61,844 nt of DNA from Paenibacillus phytorum (GCF_013141715.1 NZ_WHOA01000032.1:1-61844), one strand, 5' to 3'; numbered from the stretch's first letter, positions 9,250 through 17,997 are shown. Notes: a model not told the origin generated them from the sequence alone. Program-made: numbers and translations.

Positions 9250-9913
9250 TGATGAACCACAAATTCGAAAATTACTGCGCGTCACACTAACCGCACACGG
9301 CTTTGAAGCAGCTGAAGCTTCTACCGGTCAAGAAGGCTTGCTGCAGGCTACGATGGTGCGCCCTGATTTAATTGTCTTAGATCTAGGATTGCCTGATATG
9401 ACGGGCATGGAAGTGCTGGCGCATATCCGTGAGTGGTCGCAGGTGCCCATCATTATTCTTACGGCTCAAGACCAGGAACAAGATAAAGTTGCTGCTTTGG
9501 ATCGCGGCGCTGACGATTATGTAACGAAGCCGTTTGGCATGGGCGAATTTATGGCCCGTATGCGAGTGGCCTTACGGCATATCGCCAAGACGCAAGATGA
9601 ACCGGTGTTGAGACTGGGTCATTTAGTTATTGATTTATCTCAACGTAGTGTAGAGCTAAATGATGAGAAACTCAAATTAACACCGACCGAATACGATTTG
9701 TTGAAAGTACTCGCCCTGAATGCTGGACGAGTGATGACTCATAAACAATTGCTCAAACAAGTTTGGGGCGGTCAGCAGTATGAATCAGACAGCCAATACT
9801 TGAGAGTATATGTCGGTCATCTGAGGAAAAAGATTGAAGAGGACCCGACAAGACCGAAGTATATCCTTACGGAGCCTGGGATCGGATACCGCTTTGCTTG
9901 GCAGGAAGGTTGA
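9215..9913 (+). CDS. kdpE: KdpE, OmpR-family response regulator
   Basis: The 232-aa protein has a receiver domain with acidic pocket DDEP (about 11-14), phospho-acceptor Asp in LIVLDLGLPD (near 54) and Lys in DDYVTKPFG (near 105). It also has an OmpR winged-helix domain ending with YVGHLRKKIEEDP and GIGYRF. The start overlaps the kinase gene and uses the GGGGATAGG upstream of ATG 9215. It should activate kdp transcription when phosphorylated; the T-rich repeats at 598-641 are candidate targets. Confidence 0.95.
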   Translation: MTTTGAKILIIDDEPQIRKLLRVTLTAHGFEAAEASTGQEGLLQATMVRPDLIVLDLGLPDMTGMEVLAHIREWSQVPIIILTAQDQEQDKVAALDRGADDYVTKPFGMGEFMARMRVALRHIAKTQDEPVLRLGHLVIDLSQRSVELNDEKLKLTPTEYDLLKVLALNAGRVMTHKQLLKQVWGGQQYESDSQYLRVYVGHLRKKIEEDPTRPKYILTEPGIGYRFAWQEG

Positions 9914-10004
9914 TAAGAAAGAAGGCTGTAATTCCGTTGATATAATGTGCCGCTATTCCGCCATTCGTGGGCACTTAGAAGAAAAGACTTTAGATTAAGC
10001 TGTT

Positions 10005-10051
10005 AAAAGATGGATCCCGTACGCAATATTCACCGGGAGTCATCTTTTTTT
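10005..10051 (+). terminator. rho-independent terminator after kdpE
   Basis: AAAGATGGATCCCG pairs imperfectly with CGGGAGTCATCTTT and is followed by a run of T (10045-10051). It lies about 90 nt after the kdpE stop and closes the kdp unit. Confidence 0.7.
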
Positions 10052-10071
10052 ATGCTCATTGTTAATGGTCA

Positions 10072-10177
10072 CTAATTCGAAATAATGAGTTCAAAGCGCT
10101 CAACGGGTGTCCTGCCCTCTTGGTAAGCTTTAACCACGGCTTGCTTGAATGCTGGTTGATAGGGACTGTCTACTCAT
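10072..10177 (-). pseudogene. possible IS3-type OrfA N-terminal scrap
   Basis: On the minus strand a frame ending at 10072 reads SPYQPAFKQAVVKAYQEG followed by RTPVERFELIIS. It resembles the start of an IS3-family OrfA helix-turn-helix, where FK..VV..Y..G is typical. An ATG at 10177 is in a neighbouring frame, so one base seems lost. The remainder of the gene and inverted terminal repeats are not visible. The length is too short for certainty. Confidence 0.3.
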
Positions 10178-10201
10178 TTATTGGGTCGCCTCAAAACGGG
10201 T

Positions 10202-10566
10202 AGATACATTATGCAACATCGAGGGGAGAAACGCCGGGATCTAGGCAGAATTGTTGTACAATAGAGACCGTCGATTTATTCGTCCAATTTTGTTCTACAT
10301 AATGGTGTCATATATCGGTATCATCTACATTTAGGCTCACTTGAGGTTGCTGGATGAATGAATCCCTAAACGCGTAGAATGATGTTGTAAAAAATGCAAC
10401 AATTGCTGCCTAAATCTCGCCTATTTCCCTTCGATGTTGCATAATGTACAACAAATTGTCCCAATATAGAGCATTTAGCAACAAATGTGCTCAAAATGTT
10501 GTACGATATGCAACTTCAAGATGCAAAATAGCCTTTTGGCGTGTGAATTGTTGTAGAAAATACAAC
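10202..10566. repeat. array of 17-bp palindromes GTTGYA-N5-TRCAAC
   Basis: Four perfect 17-bp palindromes lie at 10384-10400, 10436-10452, 10498-10514 and 10550-10566, spaced 52, 62 and 52 bp. The two central sequences are GTTGCATAATGTACAAC and GTTGTACGATATGCAAC. Degenerate copies precede them at about 10202, 10252 and 10300, keeping a period near 50 bp. The intervening 35-45 bp are not alike. There is no gene in 10,180-10,730 that I can support. Function unknown: a multi-site operator or a small dispersed repeat. Confidence 0.65.
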
Positions 10567-10731
10567 ATTGGTAGCCACTATAGCCCATCTGCCATCACGA
10601 AAGCTGAATGACTCTAAAATCGCGCATTTTGGAGTTATGAATACCAGTTGTGAATCAATCGACAGTCTCCAATATACAACATCATTCAGCCGAGAAGTGG
10701 ATTCATTCATTTATTCATTGATTGTAAACGT

Positions 10732-10780
10732 AAAAGACCCGAGAGAGGTCACTTTTTTCAAAGTGTCCATCTTTCGGGTC
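10732..10780 (-). terminator. terminator of the nonapeptide-repeat gene
   Basis: Read on the minus strand, GACCCGAAAGATGG..CACTTT pairs with AAAGTGACCTCTCTCGGGTC and is followed by TTTTACG. It lies about 30 nt beyond the stop of the minus-strand gene. Confidence 0.7.
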
Positions 10781-10811
10781 ACAGTTCATTGATGAAAATA
10801 ACAGCCTCTTT

Positions 10812-11624
10812 TTAACAAGTAAATGAATCAATAAAGCGCAAATCGATACCGAAATACATCCAAGAGAATCCAGTCCAACGGAAGCCTGCGATTGAATTGC
10901 GTCCGACAAAGGTAGGGAAATACCAGAACTGTTGACCGTTGCTGAGCCAGACATAAGTGAAATTAAACAAGCAGCGGCGAATACTTCCCGGATCTACGGC
11001 ATAAGCGGAGGCACCTTCCGCTTTAAACGGCTTCTGCGGTGTATAAGCTGGAGGTGCCGAAGTTGGAGCTTGCTCTCCTCCTTCCGGTTGCCCAGGGAAG
11101 CCGGGTTGGTCAGGGAAGCCAGGCTGCATGCCAGATCCAGGGAAACCAGGAGACATGCCAGATCCAGGGAAACCAGGAGACATGCCAGATCCAGGGAAAC
11201 CAGGAGACATGCCAGATCCGGGGAAACCAGGAGACATGCCAGATCCGGGGAAACCAGGAGACATGCCAGATCCGGGGAAACCAGGAGTCATGCCAGATCC
11301 GGGGAAACCAGGAGACATGCCAGATCCGGGGAAACCAGGAGACATGCCAGATCCGGGGAATCCAGGAGTCATGCCAGATCCGGGGAATCCAGGAGTCATA
11401 CCGGTTCCGGGGGTGCCAGGAGTCATGCCGAATCCAGGTAAGCCCGGAAATCCGAAGCCGCGCGGATCGTAAGCAGGCACCCAAGCGTAAGCTTGCGGTA
11501 CAGCATAGCCGTATGGATAAGGAACAGTTTGTGGATATGAATCAGGATAGGACTGTTCCGTAGTTTCAGGCTGTAATAATTCCGATTCCAATTCACGACG
11601 CTCTTGTTTGTTGTCTGAAGCCAT
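10812..11624 (-). CDS. Gly/Pro/Phe/Met nonapeptide-repeat protein with conserved aromatic C-terminus
   Basis: The 270-aa protein has three parts: an acidic, Tyr/Pro-rich N-terminus (1-60), about ten units of GM(S/T)PGFPGS (about 63-165) with degenerate ends, and a Trp/Phe/Tyr-rich C-terminal domain (about 215-270) ending GIDLRFIDSFTC. There is no signal peptide. Glycine spacing is 4-3-2, not every third residue, so it is not a true collagen triplet. The ribosome binding site AAGGAGG precedes ATG 11624. A possible sigma-K promoter (11667-11694) would fit a spore-surface role, but function is not established. Confidence 0.85.
   Translation of the reverse strand: MASDNKQERRELESELLQPETTEQSYPDSYPQTVPYPYGYAVPQAYAWVPAYDPRGFGFPGLPGFGMTPGTPGTGMTPGFPGSGMTPGFPGSGMSPGFPGSGMSPGFPGSGMTPGFPGSGMSPGFPGSGMSPGFPGSGMSPGFPGSGMSPGFPGSGMSPGFPGSGMQPGFPDQPGFPGQPEGGEQAPTSAPPAYTPQKPFKAEGASAYAVDPGSIRRCLFNFTYVWLSNGQQFWYFPTFVGRNSIAGFRWTGFSWMYFGIDLRFIDSFTC
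11131..11406. repeat. 27-bp in-gene tandem repeat
   Basis: About ten 27-bp units, core catgccagatccggggaa followed by accaggaga or variants, encode the nonapeptide repeats of the overlapping minus-strand gene. The left units share ccaggga, the middle ones ccgggga, showing stepwise duplication. Copy number is likely variable between strains. Confidence 0.85.
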
Positions 11625-11666
11625 TGCGTAATTTCCTCCTTAGGTAAAAGCGGATTAGTCGATACT

Positions 11667-11694
11667 TACTATATGCAGCAGGGTAGACGGATGT
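11667..11694 (-). promoter_or_regulatory. possible sigma-K promoter of the repeat protein
   Basis: On the minus strand AC is followed after exactly 17 nt by CATATAGTA. This fits the AC-N16/17-CATANNNTA pattern used by the late mother-cell sigma factor of Bacillus. It lies about 45 nt upstream of the start codon. The motif is short, so chance occurrence is possible. Confidence 0.35.
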
Positions 11695-11888
11695 CACGAT
11701 GTGCATTTAGCGTCAATTGAACGTAATAAGCAGATCAATAGTCCTACTTTCGGTTGTTTCTAGGATTGGAATAGGTTATTAATCCTACATATTCCAAAAA
11801 AATATGGGATTTCGACCCATAGATTGTACTAATTTTGTCGTATATAATTGAAATTGGTTATATTTTGAAATAATTGGAGCGAGCTTTA

Positions 11889-12914
11889 TTGAGAGAACTA
11901 TTGGGTAAGATGTTGAAATACGATGTGACAACAAGCCATGGACTTGTTTTAGTACCAAGTCAATCGGTTCTCAATCAAGAGCATTTGGATTTGTTTCGGC
12001 AGCATCGCATTGACTTTATGGGTATCATTACGACAACCATGCATGAGCATAAGCTTGATTCTGTATCCCCACCGGATTCTTCCCAACTCCTTGTCCAAAA
12101 AGCTTCCCAATATGCCAAGGACTTATTCGAGCGTATTCAATCGCAGAAGAAGATTCCACTGCTGGAAATCAAGAATGATTTGATTCCTATTGTTCAGCAG
12201 GCTGCTGAGAACCCCGATTTATTTCAATTGTTTCAAGCTGTCAAAGCAAAAGATGAGTATACGCATCAACACAATATTGGTGTAGGCATACTTTCAACGT
12301 TGATTGGTAAATGGTTAAATTGGGCTGATAATGAAGTAGCGTTATTATCGCTGGCAGCTACGATGCATGATGTTGGTAAGATCAAGATTTCACAAGAGAT
12401 TCTATTGAAGCCGGGGAAATTAACCTCTGCAGAGTACGACGAAATAAAGCGCCATACGATTCTAGGCTATAATATGCTTAAGGAAACGGTAGGGATTAAC
12501 TATAGAGTAGCTCTAGTTGCCCTACAGCATCATGAGCGGGCAGATGGCACTGGATACCCCTTGCAATTAAAGGATAGCCAGTTGGATCGAATGAGCCGAA
12601 TTGTTGCAGTTGCCGATGTCTTTCACGCGATGTCATCGAAGAGGCCTTACCACGAAATGATGCCCTTTTACGAGGTTGTAAGTCGGATGAGGAAAGGGTT
12701 TTTCGGAGAATTAGACCCCCACATTGTGTCTGTATTTCTGACCAATATCATACAGAATTTGATCGGCAGGACAGTGAAGCTAACCGATGGACGCTGGGGA
12801 GAGGTCGTTTATATTAATCCTACGGATGATACGAACCCGCTTGTTAAGATTGACGAGTCATTTCTAGATCTAAGTCGAGAAAGACATATCCATATAAGTG
12901 AAGTTGTAATATGA
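11889..12914 (+). CDS. HD-GYP domain c-di-GMP phosphodiesterase
   Basis: The 341-aa protein has a variable N-terminal region (1-115) and an HD-GYP domain (about 120-290). It keeps the metal-binding HDVGK (near 160), HHERADGTGYP (near 214) and a following DVFHAM segment, so it should degrade c-di-GMP in the cytoplasm. A short C-terminal domain (GRTVKLTDGRWGEVVYINP) resembles the tail found on other Bacillales HD-GYP proteins. I chose TTG 11889, which has GGAGCGAG at the right distance, over TTG 11874. Two small hairpins (11761-11787, 11803-11821) lie in its leader. Next to surface-polymer genes it could set the motile/sessile balance. Confidence 0.9.
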   Translation: MRELLGKMLKYDVTTSHGLVLVPSQSVLNQEHLDLFRQHRIDFMGIITTTMHEHKLDSVSPPDSSQLLVQKASQYAKDLFERIQSQKKIPLLEIKNDLIPIVQQAAENPDLFQLFQAVKAKDEYTHQHNIGVGILSTLIGKWLNWADNEVALLSLAATMHDVGKIKISQEILLKPGKLTSAEYDEIKRHTILGYNMLKETVGINYRVALVALQHHERADGTGYPLQLKDSQLDRMSRIVAVADVFHAMSSKRPYHEMMPFYEVVSRMRKGFFGELDPHIVSVFLTNIIQNLIGRTVKLTDGRWGEVVYINPTDDTNPLVKIDESFLDLSRERHIHISEVVI

Positions 12915-12962
12915 GAGATCGTGTGACAATCAATTAGACATATATATAAAGGAAGTTATCGG

Positions 12963-13301
12963 ATGACAAATAGGTTGATTACGGAACATGAAAGTTACGT
13001 AAATGTGGAGCTAACCAAGGAACCGGAGCTGGTTTTTCATCAGTTTTTTGTGAATTACGGCCTTACGCAGCGTGAATCGGAAATTCTTTCTCTACTTGTT
13101 ACCCATGGATATACCAACCGTGAGATTGCTGAAAGTTGTTTCATCAGTGAGAAAACTGTAAAAATACATCTGGCTAATATTATGAGCAAAATTGGTATAG
13201 GCTCGATGCGGAAGCTGCTTGCGATGCTTCTGCAGCAGGCTTTAACACTTTCCAATCGAACGAATGAATCAAGTAGAATAACGACAATAGGGATGAGTTA
13301 A
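12963..13301 (+). CDS. small LuxR/GerE-type DNA-binding protein
   Basis: The 112-aa protein consists mainly of a GerE-type helix-turn-helix (about 30-90). The segments are GLTQRESEILSLL, GYTNREIAESCFISEKTVK and IHLANIMSKIGI. No receiver or ligand domain is present. The ATG at 12963 follows AAGGAAG. It lies 48 bp after the HD-GYP gene and is closed by a terminator, so the pair may be one unit. Target genes are unknown; the operon starting at 13,511 is the nearest candidate. Confidence 0.85.
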   Translation: MTNRLITEHESYVNVELTKEPELVFHQFFVNYGLTQRESEILSLLVTHGYTNREIAESCFISEKTVKIHLANIMSKIGIGSMRKLLAMLLQQALTLSNRTNESSRITTIGMS

Positions 13302-13307
13302 TGACCC

Positions 13308-13347
13308 AAGAGAAGACTCCTGAAACAGGAATTCTTCTCTTTTTTTA
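13308..13347 (+). terminator. terminator after the LuxR-type gene
   Basis: AAGAGAAGACTCCTG pairs with CAGGAATTCTTCTCTT around an AAA loop and is followed by a T run. It separates this unit from the GATAC-controlled promoter downstream. Confidence 0.85.
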
Positions 13348-13361
13348 TGACGATTTTCTTT

Positions 13362-13454
13362 GATACAATTTGGAACCTAAATAGCAATAATTATATTGAC
13401 ATGATACAAAAAGTATCTTAAAGTAATACTTAACATCATGATACAAATAGTATC
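13362..13454 (+). promoter_or_regulatory. promoter with three GATAC-type operators
   Basis: TTGACA (13396-13401) and TAAAGT (13419-13424) are separated by 17 bp. That spacer holds the palindrome GATACAAAAAGTATC (13403-13417). A second palindrome, GATACAAATAGTATC, lies at 13440-13454, 37 bp downstream. A partial one, GATACAATTTGGAAC, is at 13362. A repressor bound here would block RNA polymerase. The XRE protein at 60,456-60,833 is a candidate because its own upstream region has the same motif. Confidence 0.7.
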
Positions 13455-13510
13455 AAAGGATGCGTTGTTTTCTACCAAATGTAAAAGTAGACTTCCTACG
13501 GAGGGGAATC

Positions 13511-14272
13511 ATGGAAATCAATTTTAAAGAATATTTACTGATTATAAAGAAGCGCTTGTGGCTCATCGTTTTAGTCGTACTGGTGACGACTATTCTAACA
13601 GCTATGTATACCTCATCCAAATATCAGCCCATTTACCAGGCTTCGACCAAGTTGATCGTCAATAAAACCTTTGAACAGGCTCAATCAGGCACGGAACAAA
13701 TCGATTATGGCGCGATCGGTGTTAACATGGCCCTCATTAATACCTATAAGGAAATCATTAGAACCCCAGCTATTATGGATAAAGTAGTTCAACGATACCC
13801 CGATTTAAATGTATCCACAGACCAACTAATTTCAATCGTCAATGTTTCGAATCTCAATGAAACGCAAGTCATGTCGATCGTTGCACGGCATTTTTCCCAA
13901 GAAAGAGCAGTGAGAATAGCGAACGCCGTTTCGGATGTCTTTCAATCCGAAATTCCCAAGATTATGAAAGTTGATAATATCACCATATTAAATAGAGCCA
14001 AAGTACAGGACAAACCAATACCCATTAATCAAAAATCAAATCAATACATCATTTTAAGCTTTGTAGCCTCCCTAGCTGTTATGGTCGGCCTGACATTCCT
14101 GCTAGATGCCTTAGATGATACGTTAAAGACCGATGAAGATATTCGCGAGGTATTTGAAGTATCGACATTAGGGTACATACCAAAAGTGAAAAACAAAGAA
14201 TTGCGAACCAAGCAAAAAAATAAATCTAGAAAAAAAGCAGGGGAACCGTCATATGCCAAAACCATCCAATAA
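13511..14272 (+). CDS. Wzz/CapA-type chain-length and tyrosine-kinase modulator protein
   Basis: The 253-aa protein has a transmembrane helix at about 15-34, an extracytoplasmic domain with the Wzz-type QASTKLIVN segment, and a second transmembrane helix at about 175-195. A basic cytoplasmic tail follows. Such proteins (EpsA, CapA, YwqC) activate the partner tyrosine kinase and control polysaccharide length. I chose ATG 13511, preceded by GGAGGGG, over an upstream start that would put 17 unlikely residues in front. It overlaps the next gene by 20 nt. Confidence 0.9.
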   Translation: MEINFKEYLLIIKKRLWLIVLVVLVTTILTAMYTSSKYQPIYQASTKLIVNKTFEQAQSGTEQIDYGAIGVNMALINTYKEIIRTPAIMDKVVQRYPDLNVSTDQLISIVNVSNLNETQVMSIVARHFSQERAVRIANAVSDVFQSEIPKIMKVDNITILNRAKVQDKPIPINQKSNQYIILSFVASLAVMVGLTFLLDALDDTLKTDEDIREVFEVSTLGYIPKVKNKELRTKQKNKSRKKAGEPSYAKTIQ

Positions 14273-14918
14273 TTCGACGATTATGATGCAAGTTCATCCG
14301 GATTCCTCCACCTCAGAAGCATATCGTTCGTTAAGATTTAATATCGAATGCTCCGTCTTCGGACGTGAGGCGAAGACGATTACGATTACTTCATCTGGCC
14401 GAGGTGAAGGGAAAACGACGACAGCTGTTAATTTGGCAGTAGCTTATGCTCAGATCGGAAAAAAAGTGATTCTGCTTGATGCGGATTTGCGAAATCCTTC
14501 CATCCATCTTGCATTTGGTGAAGATAATGGTATTGGATTGACGAATTATTTGGTTAATCGGAACGCATTGGACGGGATCATACGGGAAACAATCATTGAA
14601 AATCTGTCTATTTTGACCACAGGACCTGTGCAACAGAACCCGTCCAGCTTATTGGCATCGAAATCTATGGATGACCTCTTGGTCGAACTAAGGGCGAAAT
14701 ACGACATGGTTATTGTGGATACACCATCGGTCTTAACGTTAACCGACGCCAAAATAATGGCGACCAAGTGCGATGGGGTGCTTCTCATTGTGGAATATGG
14801 CAAGGTGAAGCGTGGCGCAGCCAAGAAGGTGAAAGAGGAGCTTATGCTGGCGAAAGCCAAGTTGATTGGGGTGGTTATGAACGAAATAAAAGACCATCAT
14901 GCGGAAACTTATCTGTAA
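14253..14918 (+). CDS. CpsD/CapB-like bacterial tyrosine kinase
   Basis: The 221-aa ATPase has Walker A SSGRGEGKTT (near 46-55), Walker A' VILLDADLRNPS (near 72) and Walker B MVIVDTPS (near 152), the BY-kinase set. The N-terminal SEAYRSLRFNIECS segment is the usual contact to the Wzz-like activator. The C-terminus ends HHAETYL with only one Tyr, whereas BY kinases usually carry a Tyr cluster, so autophosphorylation may be limited. It pairs with the preceding gene as in epsAB of Bacillus, but here both lie 31 kb from the rest of the eps genes. Confidence 0.9.
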   Translation: MPKPSNNSTIMMQVHPDSSTSEAYRSLRFNIECSVFGREAKTITITSSGRGEGKTTTAVNLAVAYAQIGKKVILLDADLRNPSIHLAFGEDNGIGLTNYLVNRNALDGIIRETIIENLSILTTGPVQQNPSSLLASKSMDDLLVELRAKYDMVIVDTPSVLTLTDAKIMATKCDGVLLIVEYGKVKRGAAKKVKEELMLAKAKLIGVVMNEIKDHHAETYL

Positions 14919-14964
14919 CCTTTATCTGTAAAAAATTGTAGCAAGGGGAGCGAGTTTATAGCTA

Positions 14965-16242
14965 ATGAGACAAAAAAGACGAAAGCCGCATCGGCGAGCC
15001 GTGAGAACCGCCTGCATCCTGACGCTGAGCTTTGGAATCCTGGCCGGATGCTCAGATACAGCCCCGTTAAATCCGGATGCTAATTCTCAGGTGCAAGCAT
15101 TAAAAAGTGTTAAAGTATTTAAGGTCATAAATCAAAAAATTGGAGATCCGATTGAACGTGCAGCCGAAGTTCAATCCTCAATTCAATTTGATGTAGTAGC
15201 CAAGGTTGCTGGTGACATTGACCAAATCCTGAAAAAGCGCGGGGATATGGTTCAAGAAGGAGACGTCATCGTCAAGTTGAAGTCAAGCGAGGTCTCTGCC
15301 CAGCGAGAAGCAGCGGATACAGCTGTCAAAACGGCCCAGGAAGCCATAGAAAAAGCGAAAATTAGAGCAAAAAAAGAAATGGAAAGCCAGAAGCTGGAAA
15401 TGAGCAACACCATTCAAAAAATGGAGTTAGGCATGACGAGCTTGCTGCGGAATTACAATAAAATGAAGAACGACTATGATATTGGTCTGGTTACGAAAGC
15501 CCAGCTGTATCAGATGGAAAACCAAATGATGAATGCCCGCTTGGATCTGGATCAGCTCAAGCATAAGCTAAGCATTTTGGAACCGATTGATGCTACTTCC
15601 GAATTGGAAGATCAGCTCAAAAATGCCCGAGTTACCTTGCAGCAGATCGATCAATCCATGAAAAGTCTTGAAGTAAAAGCCCCTGTGAGTGGCCTGTTAT
15701 CGGAGATGCCGTTAGAAGGCTGGATGTCTTTGCAGCCCGGTGCTACCATCGGTGTCATTCAGAGACTGGATCCGATTAAGATTAAAGCTCAGCTAACGGA
15801 AGAAGAAACGAAACACTTAAGTGACAAGACAGAGCTGTCCTACTACATTGCAGGAACTAAGCAAAAGTATAAAGGGAAAATCAGTTATCTATCCAAAGTG
15901 ATCGACCCGCAAACGAAAGCTTATGAAATCAACCTAGAAGTGCCTAACAAAGATATGACCTTGAAGCCCGGCATGAAGCTAAGGATTCAAATGACAGAGG
16001 ATAAGGACCAAATCGTTCCCACAGTTCCAACATATAGTATCGTTAAAGAGGGTGATGATGCCTTCGTATTCGTACTTACGGGAGATATGGTTGAGAAGCG
16101 CAGCGTGCAGCTTGGTAGATTAAATGAGCCTAATCAAGAAGTGCTTTCCGGTGTCAAAGAAGGGGAATTGGTCGTTAAATCCAATCCTAATCAGTTAAGA
16201 GACAAAGAAAAAGTCCAAATGACGGCTATTGAAGAGCAATAA
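14965..16242 (+). CDS. HlyD/RND-type adaptor lipoprotein
   Basis: The 425-aa protein has a lipoprotein signal with lipobox LAGC (Cys29) and a biotinyl-lipoyl-like hairpin split by a coiled coil (about 120-215). Barrel-sandwich and beta-barrel domains follow (KAPVSGLLSEMPLEGW, then the PGMKLRIQ segment). It should be anchored outside the membrane and help an ABC exporter. No MacB-type partner is adjacent; the candidate transporter is the half-size ABC exporter of the RiPP set at 19,801. Spacing to neighbours is short, consistent with one operon. Confidence 0.88.
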   Translation: MRQKRRKPHRRAVRTACILTLSFGILAGCSDTAPLNPDANSQVQALKSVKVFKVINQKIGDPIERAAEVQSSIQFDVVAKVAGDIDQILKKRGDMVQEGDVIVKLKSSEVSAQREAADTAVKTAQEAIEKAKIRAKKEMESQKLEMSNTIQKMELGMTSLLRNYNKMKNDYDIGLVTKAQLYQMENQMMNARLDLDQLKHKLSILEPIDATSELEDQLKNARVTLQQIDQSMKSLEVKAPVSGLLSEMPLEGWMSLQPGATIGVIQRLDPIKIKAQLTEEETKHLSDKTELSYYIAGTKQKYKGKISYLSKVIDPQTKAYEINLEVPNKDMTLKPGMKLRIQMTEDKDQIVPTVPTYSIVKEGDDAFVFVLTGDMVEKRSVQLGRLNEPNQEVLSGVKEGELVVKSNPNQLRDKEKVQMTAIEEQ

Positions 16243-16263
16243 TGAAAAATGGAGTGACTTGAA

Positions 16264-17985
16264 TTGAAAATAAATTGGAAACATACGATGGTTATGTTCA
16301 TCTTATCCGCCTCTCTAGTGATTCCATCTGCGTCCTTTCATGCATTGGCAGATGAGAAATATACGCAATCAACGAGTCTGGCTAGCTATCAACTTACCGA
16401 TGCGATCAAGGTGGAAGTGAAAAGCATATTAAATGAATCAACCTCAGAAGGAACTAGAATTGCCGCCGTTGTTCGCATATTTAACAATGGAGATCGCTTG
16501 ACTGGGGTCCCGGAATATGAGGTTCGCGTCAAGACACAAGAAGGCTTGGAATATATCATGCGTCCTAGTCAAGCTAATGTCAAAAATATTCAGCCCAAAG
16601 AAACTGCCGAGCTTAGTTATATGAATGTAGTCGATCGTTATGACGCTTTCTCATTGACCGAACTTTCATGGTTGGATGTCGATGAATTCGTCTATCCCAA
16701 ACAAGAAAAGAGAATCATATCTATTCCCGTATCAGCCATAGAATGGAAAGGGGAGAAGGCCGTCCTTTCTGATCCCGCTGTGATGAAGAAATGGGAAGAT
16801 GCGTTTACGATCCCAGTGTTATCGAGCACGGTAGAATACAAACCGATTAGCCTTAATGAACAGAATACAAAAGAGGGCCCCATGACGATTGTAGGTTTGC
16901 TTGCAACGAATAAGGGGGATAAGAAAACAGCGATACCTGATTTTCGAATCAACGGAGTATCCGACAAAAAGGTATATACCGGCAAAAGGCTGGAACAAGA
17001 TAAGCTGTTACTTGAACCAGGTGAGCAGCATTATATCCACTATGCCATTCCAGTTAGGAATAGGATGGAACTGAAGAGCTTATCTATCCTAACGCCCGAA
17101 GACTTTGCGGTTGATGACAAAACGCATAACAATTATTTAATAGGTAGATTGATGATTACACTGCCAGGTGCTGATAACAATCTGCGTTTTTTGAATCAAT
17201 TAGTACAGTATGAATGGAATAAGCCTATTAAGTTTGATCCGTTATACAAGTTGATAAGACCTGAAGTGGATGTTTCCATGGTGGATTTACAATTGCATGA
17301 AAGCGCCGGTGGGGGCTTCAAAGCAGCAGTTGCTAAGTTCAAACTGCTCAATCATAGCGAAAATCCATTGCAGGTTCCAGAGTTCCAGGCGGAGCTGTCG
17401 AGCGTTAGCGGCAATAAATACTTAGGCACCAGACAAAATACGCTGGTAGAAACGCTTATTCCGAATATAAGCTACGTCATTTACTATTCTTTTATCATTC
17501 CGAGCACGGAAACAGGTGAGCAGCTGGCCATGCAGATTTTGGATACGAAGAGTGTTGAGCCTTACAACATTCCGCTTGCTGCCTTCAAGACAAAGGTTAT
17601 GGAAGAGACAAGCGATAAGTCCCTTGCCTTCTACCCTTTTCAAGTTACATTGAATGATTGGTCGACAGGGGCCAACTATAATATGTCATCGGGAAGTTTA
17701 CCCTATTCGTATAAGCTGAATTTGGATTTTAGTATCAAGCTTCAGGATGAAGTCGTCGTCGATCAAAGCTTTTCCAAGATGAGGCTTGAATTGGCCGATG
17801 CCAAGAACCGAATTATGGTATCGAAGGTTCTTTCGTTTACTGGCGAGAACAAGTTGGTTAGCGGAACACAGACCATTAATTTTGACTTGGACCGGTTTGA
17901 AACTACGGTATATCTTCGTATATACGAAATTATTGATACACCCTTCGGGGAAGCAAGACGACTTATCCAAACTTTGAAACGATAG
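16264..17985 (+). CDS. large secreted protein with repeated beta-sandwich-like domains, function unknown
   Basis: The 573-aa product starts at a TTG after GGAGTG and has a clear signal peptide (1-29, ending ALA). It then shows three similar ~130-aa segments that share the pattern of a varied strand, NNGD/NKGD/NHSE turn, P-(E/D)F(R/Q/E) and a later IxPxxxxxxYY or QPKETAELSY motif. These look like tandem extracellular beta-sandwich modules. A fourth, different domain closes the protein. I do not recognise a named family. It lies directly ahead of the RiPP-like precursor (12 bp), so it may bind or display the product. Confidence 0.8.
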   Translation: MKINWKHTMVMFILSASLVIPSASFHALADEKYTQSTSLASYQLTDAIKVEVKSILNESTSEGTRIAAVVRIFNNGDRLTGVPEYEVRVKTQEGLEYIMRPSQANVKNIQPKETAELSYMNVVDRYDAFSLTELSWLDVDEFVYPKQEKRIISIPVSAIEWKGEKAVLSDPAVMKKWEDAFTIPVLSSTVEYKPISLNEQNTKEGPMTIVGLLATNKGDKKTAIPDFRINGVSDKKVYTGKRLEQDKLLLEPGEQHYIHYAIPVRNRMELKSLSILTPEDFAVDDKTHNNYLIGRLMITLPGADNNLRFLNQLVQYEWNKPIKFDPLYKLIRPEVDVSMVDLQLHESAGGGFKAAVAKFKLLNHSENPLQVPEFQAELSSVSGNKYLGTRQNTLVETLIPNISYVIYYSFIIPSTETGEQLAMQILDTKSVEPYNIPLAAFKTKVMEETSDKSLAFYPFQVTLNDWSTGANYNMSSGSLPYSYKLNLDFSIKLQDEVVVDQSFSKMRLELADAKNRIMVSKVLSFTGENKLVSGTQTINFDLDRFETTVYLRIYEIIDTPFGEARRLIQTLKR

Positions 17986-17997
17986 GAGAGTGAAACG

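Noticed and set aside
10384..10566. CRISPR array
   Set aside because: Repeats are 17 bp, palindromic and variable, spacers uneven (35-45 bp), and no cas genes are present.
10568..10792. 74-codon plus ORF and opposing 64-codon minus ORF
   Set aside because: No good binding sites, and the plus ORF runs through the terminator hairpin of the minus-strand gene.
10932..11563. Plus-strand ORFs over the nonapeptide-repeat gene
   Set aside because: Open frames are a by-product of the 27-bp repeat; the minus strand has the ribosome binding site, terminator and a non-repetitive conserved end.
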